In this document: one piece after another, positions 1 through 10,890 of the stretch | How the letters are laid out: every line of letters begins with the position of its first letter | Position numbering within the stretch: position 1 is the stretch's first letter | Assembly (NCBI RefSeq): GCF_019649055.1 | Contig: NW_026570222.1 | Location: 2,542,001-2,606,000, forward strand | Length of the DNA: 64,000 bases | Source: Paramacrobiotus metropolitanus | Taxonomy: Eukaryota; Tardigrada; Eutardigrada; Parachela; Macrobiotidae | Direction of reading: 5' to 3' | The notes under the pieces: model-generated | Told to the model about the DNA's origin: nothing | What the model saw: only the letters and a program-made list of their open reading frames with translations | Databases searched by the model: none | Position numbers and translations under genes: made by a program

Positions 1-837
1 AATTCTAAAAATTCTAATAAGTGAACTACAAAGTACGTATAAACTTGGGCAAGCCGCAAGCGTATTGATCTGTGCAGTGTGCACTGGCTGCTGTCGAATA
101 AAAAGAAAAATTTAAATAATTAACCAATTTAACCTCAGATCTATCATCTACATAAAGGATTTGTTTTTACTTTAGATTTTAGAATACTGCACTGTTTTTC
201 CTTGTATCAGTTGTATGGTTTGAGATTTATGTGTTCAAAGTGCTACCTCAAAAGTTCATTCAGTATCCATAATATTTGAAAAAGAGGCTAAAAATAATAA
301 TATACAATACTAAGAGTACGATACTATGTATTTATTACTAATTAACATTAACATCACAATATTAACAGTACTAAGTACTAATTAAGTAGTAAGTACTCAT
401 CGTATCATTATTAGGTAAGTACGCTGTTAAATTTCACATACTCGTATACCGGATATTTTTAATATTATTGGCTAATGACTTCAGTATCATAAAATTAGAA
501 CGTCAGAACGATAATAAAACTTGGCTTTCTTCAGCTTTACTTCTTCTTATTTATTTACAAAGCAACCAAGCACATGGAATCGGATAGTAATTATTGCTAC
601 TATATGTAAAAAAGTACTTTAAGACTGTCGATAAAAGAAACGAGTAAGCATCTTACTGTAAGCTGTAAGCACTAATACAGCAAATTTGTTCGTCTGGAGG
701 CGGAATACGTACTAAACAGTTAACGGATACGATTTTAACAGTGAGGACAACGTAAATCCTTCCCATTTACGGTTATCATACATTAACAAAAGGGAACAAA
801 AGCAATGATAAAGCCAACAGACGGGTACTGCCAAAAC
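1..837. other. Intergenic, AT-rich, no gene seen
   Basis: No convincing coding region. The stretch is rich in A/T and in small self-complementary words built on AGTACT and TAAGTAC. It lies downstream of the minus-strand BUD31 gene and should contain its 3' UTR, but I could not place a poly(A) site with confidence. Confidence 0.5.
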
Positions 838-1272
838 TCAGCCCGAACATCCTTTGCATCCGCAGTGCACGCACTGTATCACGCGTTCCTCCTGCATTTT
901 GGTTTTGGGGACGCGGCAAATGCAGTTAGTCCCAAAGTTGGTATCACGTGTCTGGACGCAGCGAAGGCAACAGAGATTTTCGTATCCAGGTTTCTTCCAC
1001 TTGGCAACCAAATTCTTGTCCGCAATACCTTCCTTCAAGCAGAAATCGTACAGCTCCTTGCTGATGGCTTTCCGTTTATAGTAGAGATCATAAATGTAGC
1101 GAGACTTTTGGTGGTGCAGTTTGAATATGGGCCACAGAGCCTCTACTTTGCGTTTTCCTTCGTGAGGCTCCGCTTCTGCTTCTCGCATCTTCTTATCCAG
1201 TTCTTCCAAGGTAGTTTCGATGAGCTCCCATCCTTCAGGTGGAGGATTTTTGTTACGACGAATCTTCGGCAT
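838..1272 (-). CDS. BUD31: BUD31 (G10) spliceosome protein, single exon
   Basis: A 144-residue protein, the same length as human BUD31, in one uninterrupted exon. It starts [19 protein letters not shown] and keeps the family landmarks: the [14 protein letters not shown] block near residue 38, the [15 protein letters not shown] block near residue 92, and a C-terminal cysteine cluster ([24 protein letters not shown]) that binds zinc in known structures. BUD31 is a core protein of the activated spliceosome and acts in the nucleus during pre-mRNA splicing. The ATG at 1272 is chosen because the family's MPK N terminus begins there. A long open frame on the opposite strand over the same bases is an antisense shadow. 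No intron or break is seen. Identification is essentially certain from sequence conservation. Confidence 0.97.
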   Translation of the reverse strand: MPKIRRNKNPPPEGWELIETTLEELDKKMREAEAEPHEGKRKVEALWPIFKLHHQKSRYIYDLYYKRKAISKELYDFCLKEGIADKNLVAKWKKPGYENLCCLRCVQTRDTNFGTNCICRVPKTKMQEERVIQCVHCGCKGCSG

Positions 1273-1604
1273 CGTGCCAACTGTCCTGACTCCTGATCAA
1301 AGCTAGATTTTTTAACTACTGTACTTCACTATTCGTACTGTGAACTCAATGGCAAGTGATAATAACTAATTATTATAAGTAATAACAACAATAATATCAA
1401 AAGCACGGTTGAAAATCTCCACAGACTCGACAGCCGCCACAGTAAAATCAAAATTTAGATTTTGACTGTCACTCGTACGGACTACGTACTTCTAACGCAC
1501 GCAGTGTATCATCTGAGTGATCTGCACGCACGAAAATCATGAGCAGATATGCTCCCAATGGTAGTCTTTGGCAATTCAGATTGGCTGCATTGAGTTAGCC
1601 AACC

Positions 1605-1644
1605 ACTATTGCGCACTGGAGTAAGTACTCCAGTGCGCAATAGT
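1605..1644. repeat. Perfect 40-bp palindrome beside transposon inverted repeat
   Basis: Arms of 19 bases starting ACTATTGCGCACTGGAGTA flank a 2-base centre, with no mismatch. It lies one base outside the left 54-bp inverted repeat and is absent from the matching position at the right end. Confidence 0.9.
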
Positions 1645-1645
1645 A

Positions 1646-1699
1646 GTGACGTTGCGCAAACACGCTTCTCGTGGCGGTTGCTACTTCTCGTCGCTTTTA
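1646..1699 (+). repeat. Left 54-bp terminal inverted repeat of the Harbinger element
   Basis: Begins GTGACGTTGCGCAAACACGC and is the exact reverse complement of 5403-5456 over all 54 bases, checked base by base. It lies about 160 bases upstream of the transposase start. Confidence 0.92.
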
Positions 1700-1855
1700 G
1701 CACTAGATGCGACGGGAAGCAAACACCGGTCACATTTGAGCTTGCGCAAAGCAAATGCTGTAGCTGGTAGGCTTTGAATTTTCTGCTGTATCAGTACACT
1801 ACATTTGCGAAGCTATTGAATATTGCAAAAATATTCATCTTAGAATATTGCAAAA

Positions 1856-2926
1856 ATGAATAGACATTTAGAAGATTTATACCTATGTGATGCGATCGAC
1901 GATGAAGAATTTCTCTTTCTTTCTGAACCGAATCGGCCGGTGTGGAATATCGAGCGAAAAACTAATTTTCGCCTTAATTCTTTCACTGATGATGAATGTA
2001 TTGCGAATTTCCGATTCAGCTTTCTGGATATTTATCGTTTAAAGACAGCTCTTTCCGTACCAGATATTGTTTATCTGGATAACAGGTCTGTTGTAAGCGG
2101 GATCGAATGTTTATGTGTTCTACTGCGACGACTGGCCATTAAGGGACGCCTGATTGAAGTGTGCAATATATTTGGAAAACCAGAAAGCGCAATCAGCAGA
2201 ATTTTTACGTGGTGTGTTAATCATATATACGATACTTTTGTGGCCCGGTTGCTGCATACTTTTGTGTCTCCTTATCAAACTGAAGCGTTTTTCAAAGATT
2301 TGTGCCAGAAAAATGTTGAAAAAGGATGTCTATTCGATAACTGTATTGGATATCTGGACGGAACCCTGATTGAAGTTTGTCGCCCTCAAGGACCAGATGA
2401 AATTCAGAGACAGTTCTTTTCATACAAGAAATATCATGCCCTGAAGTTTCAATCCTTGCAAGCTCCGAATGGTTTGATTCTACAGTTTGATGGCCCGTGT
2501 GTCGGAAAATTACACGACAGTACGGTATTTCGAAGAAGTCTCCTTGCTGATCGTATCCAGGACTTGAACAACAAATATGATATTGCTGCGGATAATCGCT
2601 TTATGGTGTACGCTGACAGTGCCTATGCGAAAAGCCTGTACGTCATGCCGGTTTACAAAAACACAACAGTCGGCTCATGGCAAGCAAAAATGAACGACGA
2701 AATGAAACCTCTTCGGATCTGTGTTGAATGGGGATTTAAAAAAGTTAAACAGCTTTTTCGGTTTATAACAGACAGAGATAATATGAAAGTTTTTCTTACG
2801 CAGCCAGGTAAATATGTTCCCGTTGCAGTAATTCTAGCGAATGCCCATACTTGTTTATACGGCAGTCAGACCGGCGACTATTTTGACAGTCATCCGCCAA
2901 CCCTGGAAGAGTATTTTTCTGTATAG
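1856..2926 (+). CDS. PIF/Harbinger transposase (DDE_Tnp_4 family)
   Basis: A 356-residue, single-exon transposase. The DDE_Tnp_4 catalytic triad is visible: first Asp in GYLDGTLIEV (about residue 169), second Asp in VYADSAYAK (about 255), and Glu in RICVEWGFKKVKQL (about 294). Between them are the usual FSYKKYHALKFQ and GKLHDSTVFRRS blocks. The N-terminal ~130 residues hold a helical region likely to recognise DNA (SAISRIFTWCVNHIY). In this superfamily the transposase cuts and pastes DNA together with a MYB-like partner, which here is encoded convergently at 4477-3102. No stop or frameshift is present, so the copy could be active or recently active. Start chosen as the first ATG, about 156 bases inside the inverted repeat. 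Confidence 0.9.
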   Translation: MNRHLEDLYLCDAIDDEEFLFLSEPNRPVWNIERKTNFRLNSFTDDECIANFRFSFLDIYRLKTALSVPDIVYLDNRSVVSGIECLCVLLRRLAIKGRLIEVCNIFGKPESAISRIFTWCVNHIYDTFVARLLHTFVSPYQTEAFFKDLCQKNVEKGCLFDNCIGYLDGTLIEVCRPQGPDEIQRQFFSYKKYHALKFQSLQAPNGLILQFDGPCVGKLHDSTVFRRSLLADRIQDLNNKYDIAADNRFMVYADSAYAKSLYVMPVYKNTTVGSWQAKMNDEMKPLRICVEWGFKKVKQLFRFITDRDNMKVFLTQPGKYVPVAVILANAHTCLYGSQTGDYFDSHPPTLEEYFSV

Positions 2927-3101
2927 AAGTTTCGTGATCTTGAAATCCATAAATTACCTGACAGTGGAAGTGCGCACTGGTCCTCGTGATCAAACACACT
3001 TGCTTATGATTTTCAGAGTATGTCAAGATTTTTTCTATTCACTAATTTTGCTGCAATTGTGACCTCTCTAGATTGAAACTGAACATAAAACACCAAAAAA
3101 C

Positions 3102-4477
3102 TTAATTCTTTTTCAGCACTAGCATCATCATATCTCGCATAGTCTCCTGACTTTGTTGTAAAAGAGTTAACTGCGCATTTCTAGCTGTAGCATCACTTTC
3201 GTTCTTTTTTCGTTCAACGTCCAGCCTTTGTCGTTCTAACTGTCGATCCTTTTCTCTTTCCTCTCGATCGAATTCTCTGGCCTCTCGTTTATCTTGTAAT
3301 TCTTCTTTACGCACTTGCGCCTCGCTGCGGAATTTTTCCTTGAATAACTGATCGCGATTTCTTCTGCCAGATCCCACACACTTTTTAAACGGAGACGTAT
3401 TTTTAACTGGGGTAAAAAACATTCGACTCTTTTTCTTGCGCGGTGTGCCAGTTGCTGAATACATCTCCGGATTTTCCTCTTCATGACGCACTCGGGCTTC
3501 TGTAAATTAAAGAAAACGGAGTGACCGTTACTGGTTTGTTAAACAATACATTAAATAAAATCACACAAAATATTCGCATTTTGTTGTGGCCAGTCGTGCA
3601 TTAATCAATTTTGATTACAGTTATTCACAACGCAGATAAGTTAAATAATTAACAAAATTACAAATAATTAACAAAATTACAAATAATTAACAAAATTACA
3701 CAAGAGATATATTTGCAACCAATCATTAGCAATAAGTTGACCAAGAAGCAATTTCGATCGCGTACAGACATTAACTCTACACCGCTAAAAAATTACCTTC
3801 ATCCATCTCCCAGTCAAGATCGCTCGAATCTCCATTAGTCGCTGCTTTAAGGGCCATTCTTTGTTTGGCTTTCTCCTCCAGTTTTTCTACCAGCTTCTTG
3901 TTTTCTGACTCTTTCACTTTCTGCACTTCCGTCATTGATTTAGACTCTTCTTCAGCTGCATAAACAGTTTCCAAAAACTGCTCAAACTCTGAAGGCTCTG
4001 GTTGCTGTTCGTCACCAGTGGGGTCAACGTTAGGTTTTTTCAGCGCCTTGTATTCCAACAACAGTTTTCGCGTTCTGTCTCTACAGTACTTGGTGCTTCT
4101 TATCTGCTCAGGCTTGCTGATTTTCTCTGCAATCTTCTTCCAAACGGCTTCCCTTTCAACTAATGGCATTGAGTAAACCAGCGAGTCCGCTACAGCCCGT
4201 ATCAGCTCGAGATCGCATTCTTGCTGTTTAACCGATCGTTTACGCTTCTGTCGTTTCTTAGCAGGGGGATCTGAAATGTTAAAAAAATTTCATTAAAAAA
4301 ACTACAAGTATAGTTTCTATTGCGAGCGCCAATAGAATCTGTTCGTCAAGTTGGAAATGTACCTAAAGTAACGGAAGAAAGACAAGTCTGCGCTCCGTCG
4401 GCCTCATCCACTGCATCCCAACCAGAAGCTACATCGGTGGCATCCCAACCAGAACCTGCATCGTCGACATCCCACAT
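3102..4477 (-). CDS. MYB/SANT-like partner protein of the Harbinger transposon
   Basis: A three-exon model with matching phases: 4477-4363, 4270-3797 and 3499-3102, giving about 328 residues (an in-frame start at 4549 is also possible). Exon 1 is acidic and low-complexity with GWDATDVASGWDAVDE repeats. Exon 2 opens with the basic stretch KKRQKRKRSVK and then a MYB/SANT-like trihelix region (LIRAVADSL, REAVWKKIAEKI, STKYCRDRTRKLLLEY). Exon 3 is a charged coiled coil (REEREKDRQLERQR) ending LVLKKN. Donors (GAAG|GTAATT) and acceptors (TTTACAG) are standard. In PIF/Harbinger elements such a protein helps carry the transposase to the nucleus and to the transposon ends. That role is inferred here from family knowledge and position. 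A 19-bp triple tandem repeat lies in its second intron. Confidence 0.8.
3647..3700. repeat. 19-bp tandem repeat, about 2.8 copies
   Basis: The unit AATTAACAAAATTACAAAT is repeated from 3647, with two perfect copies and a third that diverges after about 15 bases. It sits inside the second intron of the MYB-like gene. Confidence 0.85.
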
Positions 4478-5402
4478 GGTAACAGTTGTAGGTTTCACAC
4501 GATGTCCAAAACCGAAACGCTCCAGAGAAATCCAGCAGCCTGCACGCAACCTTTTATATTACCTCACAAATTTAAAAAATATTTAAGTAAACCCTTCAAA
4601 AACTGCGATTCATTTACTGGCTTTGCAGAGCTTCGCTTACCGTGATTTGCTTTCCGCAACGATGACGACGTGAAGACAGCCGACAGAGAGAAATCCACAA
4701 TTTTTACCCTGCCAAATAAAAACCAATGCAACTCGTTCATACGAATAAATTATCCATTGTACTGTACAATAAGCAGATAATATTGATAACTCATTTTTGA
4801 CCTCATTCTAAACACTAAACAATTGGCGAAAAGCACAATAAAGGTCTTTTCATCGAGCAGCTCAGTAGCTGTAAGTGTTTGTGATAAGCACTTCACCTGC
4901 TCATCAGACCGTATAGAAAACAGTTGTCATCTGCCATACATACCGTTTACACAAGAGTAATAATAAATCTACACAATCTTCTCTCCTTTTATCATCCACT
5001 TTGGCAGGTTATAATTTAAGTCAAATTAAGAAATTAATTGTTTTGTTTATCGAGTGTTTACACAAAATTCTCGGGGCAAAGTGCCGTCGAACCCGCGAAG
5101 GTTCGCACGTTTAAACGCGCACTACTACGGACTCTCACAAGTCTACCTTTCCTGAAGTTTATCCAGTATTGCACTAACCTCCCTAATATGGAACACTGAT
5201 GGGATGTAGCTCCAAATATCCCAGTATTTACAGGATGGGCAATGCCATCGGTGGCTATGTGAGCAAAGATACAAGCATGAACAAACAAATGCGGCGTTTC
5301 GGGAATAAAAAATTCACGAGCCAAAATTGCAGCTACAAGATGAGATTCGATAAACGACGCCAAGTGTTTTTTACAGTTTCGAGAGGCGCGAAGAAACACA
5401 CT

Positions 5403-5456
5403 TAAAAGCGACGAGAAGTAGCAACCGCCACGAGAAGCGTGTTTGCGCAACGTCAC
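5403..5456 (-). repeat. Right 54-bp terminal inverted repeat of the Harbinger element
   Basis: Exact reverse complement of 1646-1699. It is followed at 5457 by AAGTGGTTGG, which reappears directly at 6120-6129. Confidence 0.92.
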
Positions 5457-5466
5457 AAGTGGTTGG

Positions 5467-6119
5467 GATAGACTGCGGGATGTACTCCGGGGTGTACTGC
5501 ACTAACTGCAGGACATACTGCGGGATGTAATTCGTGGTATGATACGAATTTAAATTTTAGTAGTTTTAATGGTATTCATAACAGTACATTAATAATTAAT
5601 AACAGAACCATTACTCCCGTTTAGCTAGCTTAAAAGCAAAAAACACATCCTCGTTGTCAACCATGTCGTTAAACGTTCCAAGTACAGAGACAGCGTTTCC
5701 CTGTTCACTGTTGTATCTCAATACTGATTTTCTGGCTCTGACTCAATATAATTTAAATTTATGATGCGGATCAGAAACCACCCGGCTGCCTAACGTGCTA
5801 GGAAAGATGATCCAGCTGATTCCAGCAGCAATCAGGCGAGCCGCGACCACTAGAGTATCAGCATCGAAATTCAGCGAGGAAACGCAGCATCTGTTGTATA
5901 ATGGGAAGTTGGGAACATCACCACCGGCGGCGATTTTAGACGAAATCTTTTTTGCTATTCGCCCGCCTGTGTTTGTAGATGTTGCTGTGTAACTCGCTTG
6001 TGTTTCAGCTTCTCATGAACTTATGTAGAATGTGTGAAAAATTTTGTTGCTCATAGCGCTAAATAAACCCTGCCATGAAAATTAAATTAGCTATCCCAAA
6101 ACTGTACTTCAGTGTACAA
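5467..6119. other. Possible 653-bp insertion in the right end of the transposon
   Basis: This stretch lies between two direct copies of AAGTGGTTGG, and removing it restores a right end that matches the left flank (GGTTGGCTAACTCA). It begins with a degenerate GACTGCGGGATGTACTCC-type repetition and has no recognisable protein. An open frame of 65 codons at 5795-5992 has no known relative that I can name. The nature of the insertion is unknown. Confidence 0.4.
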
Positions 6120-6621
6120 AAGTGGTTGGCTAACTCAAATTACTCAATGCAACCAACCCGAACTGCCCACGGCTACCATTGGCAGCCACATTTGCCCATG
6201 ATTTTCGTGTGAGAAACGATTCCAATACAGTACACTAAACGCATCGCGATTTCTCGTTTTTTCGTTTTCAATCTCCATTCTGATTCCTGAGCATCCTTTG
6301 GACAATTATAAAAAAGACAACACTGCCCGGATAATCTGATTGTTAATCTGTTACTATTTAACAGTGTTACTGTTATCAAACTGTAATTTACGATTAGAAT
6401 TAACGCGCGAGCTGGACTCTTCTGCTGTTCTAAGTTTTCGAACCATAGAAATTTGCTTTTATGCAGCAGCATAAGCTGGGGGTCTGCGCAGTTTAGCCTT
6501 GAATTTCATTTCCGTTTCGACTTTTCACTTTTGATGGTAAGTGTAGATCCGGACTAACAATTAGTATATTATGTGGCTGGTTTCGCGAATTTGATCATTC
6601 CTGGAATCTTGAGAGTCGAAA

Positions 6622-9183
6622 ATGGCGCTGATTCCATTAAAAGACCATGCTGTGGCAAAAACGGATGACGTTTTATTTAAAACGCCAACGATTCCCAAGA
6701 AACGGAAGAAAGTCTTAGAGGAAGAGGTGTACACAAAGGTTCGTGAAAATTTAATACTGTAATTATGAAAAGTCGTTCTCTTCACTGAGTGCATTGCTTC
6801 TATATCTGAAATGACGTAAAAATCTTCGTAAATCCATTTAACTGATCCAAGTCCGGTAATGACTGTCTGTGTCAGTGGCAAAATGAATGAATACTCAGTT
6901 GTGGATAATATGGATATTTAGTTAAGGACGTTTCATCTTTGAGTATAACGTAGAATGGATAATACTGTTAGTCTGTCACTGCATGACGTTTTTCAGGGTG
7001 CATCGGTATTAAATTTACCATTAGTTTCGGTTATCAGAAATATGTTGCAGGAGTTGGAAAGGATTATTCAGAGAGATTTCTTCCCGGATGTGCCGAAGTT
7101 GAAAGCCCAGAACGAGTATCTGGAAGCTGAATCCCGCAATGATCTCGTGAAATGTCGGGAACTGCAGATGCAGTATCGTCCCACACCGCGACGCCGTCCG
7201 GACACCTCCAGCACCGACATTTCCGCTCAGTCGCCCCTGCCTGTGCAGTCTCCAGCCACGTTTGAAACGCCCGCCTCCCCGCTGACCAGACCGTCCAGTG
7301 ATGCCACGGATACGCCGAGGCGCACAGCCACTACAGTGAATTCACAGGAAGACGAACAGCTGACGGCGAAAAACGCTTTGGGCCTGGATGACTTTCTGCA
7401 GCGTATCACCAGCGAAGATAATGCCTCTTTTGAAGAGATTATGGACGAGAGTGATAAGAAGCACCGCGTGAAGTATCCATGGCTGTATGAGAATGATCCG
7501 GTGAAAAGGAAAGCATTGGAAGATAAAGTGAAAGCTCTGGCGATTCAGGGCGGAACGTCATCCAGTGTGCTGGCTATTGCGTACGATCGACCAAATACTA
7601 TTGATACGTGGGATTACAAAGCTAAAAACGCTGTTATGCAAGTCCCTGAAGGTACGGATAATTTATCGCTGTGCATCGAGTGATTCTCACGAATCGGTTA
7701 ATTCAATAACATTTTTTGTGTAGCTGTGTTAAATGTTATTTCAACTGGTATTTTAGTAAATTACGAGTAGCTTTACATAAGTTTACGAAATTTTCTTCGT
7801 TATGGAGACATAAATTAATGTTAGTGAAGCTAAAAATTTTACGAAAATTCAGTTCCGGATACCTCGATTGTAATTTATGTGGTACACTGCTCGTTTATTT
7901 AGTGGCGTTTTTTGTAGTGAGTAGTTTTTGTTTCATATGTTATTTTAACAGTATTAACTGTCACGGCTTTGTGGTAAGATATAGATGAATACTTAAAATA
8001 ATCTTTTCTCCGAAATTCACAAGGATTAAGTTTACCAAAATGTTGTAGCAGGTTCGTGGCACTCCGCTTTACTCCTTTCTTTATTAGGTGTTCCCTTTAC
8101 ATCAGACGAATTGGCAGAACGAGAGAAGCAGAGGATTGTTGTGCATCACCAGAACACTCGATTTCAGCATGATCCGTGGAAGGATGTTATCGTGCCGCGT
8201 GATGGTATTGACAGCGGTAATCAGGGCAAGATCGGCCCAGATGGGGTGGAAATTACAGTTTCCGCTACGCCACAAGTGAATGGATATCGATATCTTGCCA
8301 CACCCTCTCCTGCACCAGGTGGGAATTGTGTTTTCGTTTGTGCCTTATAATGGTAATGTCTCCGCAAAATGGATCGGTTATGCTCAAATAGCTCAGTCAT
8401 TTGGATTCGTTACTGAATTAGTTCTTTTAATGAAATACGTATATTTTTTATCCTATACGTATTATTGTAGTCCTAATCAAATATTACTGTATTTTGTCAT
8501 CTCTTGTTGTAGGGGTGGGTGAGTCTCCCATGATGACGTGGGGAGAAATTGAAGGCACTCCATTTGCACTTGATGCTAGCGACACACCGGTTGTCGGGTC
8601 TGCTGCCGGGCCTCAGTTTAAAATTCCAGAAGTTCCTGATCGTGATAAGCTGCATTTGGAACTGGTGGATAACGTCACCAAGCGACACCGGGCAAAACGG
8701 GAAGAAGCACTGAAACAAGTGCGCTCATTAGCACAGTACGTCTTTGTACATGAAGTTTTTGTGTAGCCTTATTTTTACATAGTGTTACGTCATGATAAGA
8801 TAAGGTTTTGTTTATTATCATAGCGTAAGAATCGATTATCTTCGAATCTTTTTATTTGCGCATGTCTGTAACAGTACTTAATAACTGTATCACTTAATTG
8901 CAGAAGTCCTAGTTTTGGATCTGCATTGTCTTCAGAGCGATTGGCCAACATGTCGCCAGCAGCTCAACGTCTGGCGACGAAGCGTCTTGGAATACGTTTA
9001 GGAACCGATAAAGCGTTAGCCGCCAGCTATTCGCCCAGTCCACGTCGAAGTGCCTCCAACACGCCCGCTCTCTTGTCAGACCGCTCGCAGCGAAGTCAGT
9101 TACAATCAACTCCTGGTACTCCGTCGACACCCTCCATTACCGATAACTTGCTGGATATTCGCAGGAATTTTACTTCAAAATAA
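6622..9183 (+). CDS. ESS2: ESS2 splicing factor homologue (DGCR14)
   Basis: Five exons with consistent phases: 6622-6738, 7051-7651, 8088-8318, 8513-8735 and 8904-9183, giving about 483 residues (human about 476). Family blocks appear in the expected order: VLEEEVYTKELERIIQRDFF with PDVPKLKAQNEYLEAE, then TSEDNASFEEIM, the DTWDYKAKNAVMQVPEG block, HHQNTRFQHDPW, GKIGPDGVEITV, YLATPSPAPG, ESPMMTWGEIEGTP, and near the C terminus ASYSPSPRRSASNTP and SITDNLLDIRR. ESS2 is a nuclear protein of the spliceosomal C complex. The middle part (residues ~75-130) is Pro/Ser/Thr-rich and poorly conserved, as usual. The exon 1 boundary was fixed by exact-length agreement with the family. Nothing abnormal is seen. 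Confidence 0.95.
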
Positions 9184-10890
9184 CTGGGTGATATCTTTTA
9201 CAGATCAGTAAACCTTTTACGCCTGCTTATCGTCGCACTTTCGAATGTGTGATAATGCGTTCATTATATCTCCGTGGCTTCCTGTGCAGAGCGAAATGAT
9301 TTTTTTAATATTTGCTACAGAGCAGGGAAATAATGCAGTGATATGTGTGTCTGAATGATGGAAAAGAAAGTCAATACTATATTGAACAAGAAATGTGTAT
9401 GCACACAATGATACTTCTGTTGTACTTATCAAATTGTAATCCTACGTACAATACATACAGTGAGGCAGACTGGCAGTATGTCTGCATCGAGTGAAAAGAA
9501 TTGGTTGTATTGAATTTCTACGCAATCACCGATTCTTTCGCTGAATGCTGCATATTTTTTCGTTTGAAATCGGCGGCTTTTTTACGGATGGGGAAAGTAC
9601 AATGATAGCAGTAATTATAGGCATTGTGATGATAAACGTGCGACTCGTTGACGTGACCTGTGTGTTAAAATAGACCGGTTAACTGCGAAGCGATGTTGTG
9701 ACGTGAGAGTCGAAGGATCGGATATTTTCTTCTAACATACCCAGCAATAGCGTGGAATATGTAAGTTTCGCCAAGCATGATGTTTTGACGTTGCTGTATT
9801 TGAAAACCGGTTTTTAAAACACAAACAGAAAAATTTGAGAGTGTCTCACGGACCATAAGCTGCTACCAGAGCGTGGTCAACGTCAATAATAGTCGTACTA
9901 CGATTTGCTAACATTATGCGGTGGTCATGTAATATGTAATGGGCTGAAATTTCGCCGTACCGTTCAAACATTTACTAATATGCACTGCTGCAATAACGCA
10001 TTATACAGTATGTATATGGTCGTAACTGTCTGATGCAGTGCTTTGGTATAATACCGAACGCAAATTCATCCCATTTTGCTGTGTGTTCATGCGCATCAAT
10101 CTCAGCATTTTTGTGCTTACAATAAAGTCTTACTTCGAGCAGCGTATATTTTGTTATCGCCATTCTTGTTGTTACTGAAGTTTCCGTCATTCATATTTTA
10201 CCGTTCTGAAAAGAAGAGCTAAGAAACGGGAGTTTTGTTTTTTCTTCCCAAAACTAAATAAGCTGCTCATCGAAAGACGAAAAAACAAACTGATGGGAAA
10301 CAAGCATTCGATGCCAGCGTGAGTAATTATATTGCAATTTCTGTTATATAATGTGTTCATTGGATCATCTTTTTATCTTTAATAATCTGCTTTGTTTATT
10401 ATGCACACGTAGCGTATAACACTTCCCCAGTATGAAAAATAATTTTGTTTGTACGATGCTAAGTGATTTTTGTAACGTCAGTTACATAAAATAAGTAATA
10501 AACTACGAAAGCAACTTATATTACTACATATACTTAATCAGCCGCATATATTCTACCAAGAACTTACTATAGGTAGTAATAGTAAGTAAACACTATAGTA
10601 AGTACTTGATTCTACTGATCGATACGTACGACTACAATACTCGTGTTTGTAGCTATAATAACCATCTGTATCTTCTTTTACGTGATTTCCGATGCTTTTA
10701 AAGAACAATAACAATTAACAGCAATACGAAAAATTTGTTCCTTACCCACTCAGTTAATAGTTAATACTTGTTTAATCATAGCTACAGATTCTCGTTCTTA
10801 TAAAAATTTTAGTTGGTGTATGACTGGAACGGCAGGCGGTTGCAATGCTCAAATTCTTCCCGTGTCCTGTGCAGAAGAGCTCACTCTAAA
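9184..10890. other. Intergenic region between ESS2 and the four-TM gene
   Basis: No convincing coding exon. It contains the ESS2 3' UTR. A short open piece at 10293-10318 reads MGNKHSMPA and is followed at once by a good donor (GTGAGT), so it could be a 5' exon of the next gene. Spliced to an acceptor at 10812 its phase does not match the downstream frame, so it is not included in that gene. Confidence 0.45.

Larger units (their letters stand above)
1580..6149. mobile_element. PIF/Harbinger-type DNA transposon with two convergent genes
   Basis: This element carries a DDE_Tnp_4-type transposase (1856-2926, +) and a MYB/SANT-like protein (4477-3102, -), the two-gene layout typical of PIF/Harbinger elements. 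A perfect 54-bp inverted repeat lies at 1646-1699 and 5403-5456. A further inverted match (17 bp perfect, TGAGTTAGCCAACCACT at the left) pairs 1590-1606 with about 6121-6137. The ten bases AAGTGGTTGG occur directly at 5457-5466 and 6120-6129, so the 653 bp between them may be a later insertion that split the right end. The exact outer borders and the 3-bp target duplication expected for this superfamily could not be settled. Limits given are the widest supported by inverted similarity. Confidence 0.75.

Noticed and set aside
805-1296. 163-codon plus-strand open frame across BUD31
   Set aside because: It is antisense to a highly conserved BUD31 gene and its protein has no recognisable features; the openness comes from BUD31 codon use.
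5058-5456. 132-codon minus-strand open frame ending in the right inverted repeat
   Set aside because: It starts within the transposon repeat, has no motif, and no splice signals or homologue support it.
10293-10318. MGNKHSMPA exon with a myristoylation-like N terminus, followed by a donor
   Set aside because: Spliced to the acceptor at 10812 it reads out of phase with the four-TM protein. It may be an upstream ORF or 5' UTR, but a coding role is not supported.
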